DNA of 6,310 nucleotides, from contig JAPOXB010000107.1 in NCBI GenBank assembly GCA_026707335.1, forward strand, positions 40,234-46,543, given 5' to 3'. Both the position numbers and the translations under genes were made by a program. Below the pieces are notes generated by a model that searched no databases, was not told the origin of the DNA, and worked only from the letters and a program-made list of their open reading frames with translations. Below are positions 5,987-6,310 of this stretch, piece after piece (position 1 is the stretch's first letter; the number at the start of each line of letters is the position of its first letter). Source of the DNA: Chloroflexota bacterium (GTDB taxonomy: Bacteria > Chloroflexota > Dehalococcoidia > Bin125).

Positions 5987-6310
5987 ATGCCCAGCGACTT
6001 CGCTCTGCCCGATCTCGGCGAGGGGATCGAGGAGGCCGACATCCTCAAGATCTACGTCAAGGAGGGGGACACCCTGGCCGTCGACCAGCCGGTGATGGAG
6101 ATCGAGACGGATAAGGCCACGCTCGACGTCCCCTCCGGCGTCGCCGGCACGATCGCCAGCCTGCACGTCGCGGAGGGACAGACGATCACGCCCGGCACGA
6201 TCCTCGTCACCGTCCTGGAGAGCGACGGCGCCGGGGCGCCCAGCGCCCCTCCCGCTGCCCCCGCCCCGTCCGCCGCCGCCCCTCCGCCGCCCGCGCCCGA
6301 GCCCGCGCCG
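5987..6310 (+). CDS. aceF: Dihydrolipoyl acyltransferase (E2) of the pyruvate dehydrogenase complex, N-terminal part (cut by window edge)
   Basis: The first 108 codons of an E2 gene. Residues 4 to about 79 form a complete lipoyl (biotinyl-lipoyl) domain: FALPDLGEGIEEADI opens it, EIETDKATLDVPS carries the lipoylated Lys43 at the hairpin tip, and GVAGTIASLHVAEGQTI closes the second half with the symmetric Gly residues. From about residue 81 the sequence becomes almost pure Ala/Pro, the flexible linker that lets the lipoyl arm swing between E1, E2 and E3 active sites. Whether more lipoyl domains follow, and the peripheral-subunit-binding and catalytic acetyltransferase domains, lie beyond the window. 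The lipoyl domain alone cannot separate pyruvate, 2-oxoglutarate and branched-chain E2s; assignment to acetyltransferase rests on its position 36 bp after aceE. A truncated or free-standing lipoyl protein is possible but unlikely. Confidence 0.9.
   Translation, partial: MPSDFALPDLGEGIEEADILKIYVKEGDTLAVDQPVMEIETDKATLDVPSGVAGTIASLHVAEGQTITPGTILVTVLESDGAGAPSAPPAAPAPSAAAPPPPAPEPAP

Noticed and set aside
4342..6114. 590-codon plus-strand frame overlapping aceE in another phase
   Set aside because: Arg/Pro-rich out-of-frame translation. It runs across both the aceE stop and the E2 start without any domain of its own.
3836..6166. 776-codon open frame on the minus strand opposite aceE and the E2 start
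   Set aside because: It is a shadow of the GC-rich codon bias of aceE. Its translation is a Val/Ala/Gly/Arg/His-rich string with no recognisable domain, whereas the plus-strand frame matches AceE throughout.

Overview
This window comes from a very GC-rich bacterial chromosome (roughly 70% G+C by eye). It holds six protein genes and no RNA gene, CRISPR array or insertion sequence that I can see. The lineage is not fixed by anything in the window. The 206-residue membrane protein at 2120-2740 and the style of the amidohydrolase remind me of proteins from Chloroflexota and related environmental bacteria, but this is an impression. A peptidoglycan amidase implies a cell wall.

Minus strand, right to left (2993 to 1): four genes run in the same direction. 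They are an 81-residue Pro/Glu-rich small protein of unknown function (2748-2993), a 206-residue single-pass membrane-anchored protein of unknown function (2120-2740, only 7 bp further on), a 535-residue putative lipoprotein N-acetylmuramoyl-L-alanine amidase with a long acidic linker (439-2046), and the N-terminal 115 residues of an amidohydrolase-2 family metal-dependent hydrolase that runs off the left edge (1-347). The first two form a tight pair. The amidase (73 bp gap) and the amidohydrolase (91 bp gap) could be in the same transcript or transcribed separately. Both gaps hold or touch short GC-rich inverted repeats without T-tracts.

Plus strand (3221 to 6310): aceE, the homodimeric E1 of the pyruvate dehydrogenase complex (909 residues, essentially full length, all key active-site residues present), is followed after 36 bp by the start of the E2 acyltransferase gene. 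The E2 gene is cut by the right edge after one lipoyl domain and the start of an Ala/Pro linker. Together they make the core of pyruvate to acetyl-CoA conversion: E1 decarboxylates pyruvate on thiamine diphosphate and passes the acetyl group to the lipoyl-lysine of E2.

The two sets diverge from a 227-bp intergenic region (2994-3220). It contains a -10-like hexamer, a strong bulged hairpin (3121-3160), and a possible 24-codon leader ORF (3147-3221) whose ribosome-binding site lies in the hairpin loop and whose stop codon overlaps the aceE start as TGATG. This arrangement is the most interesting undescribed signal in the window, although short ORFs and GC-rich hairpins arise easily by chance in DNA of this composition.
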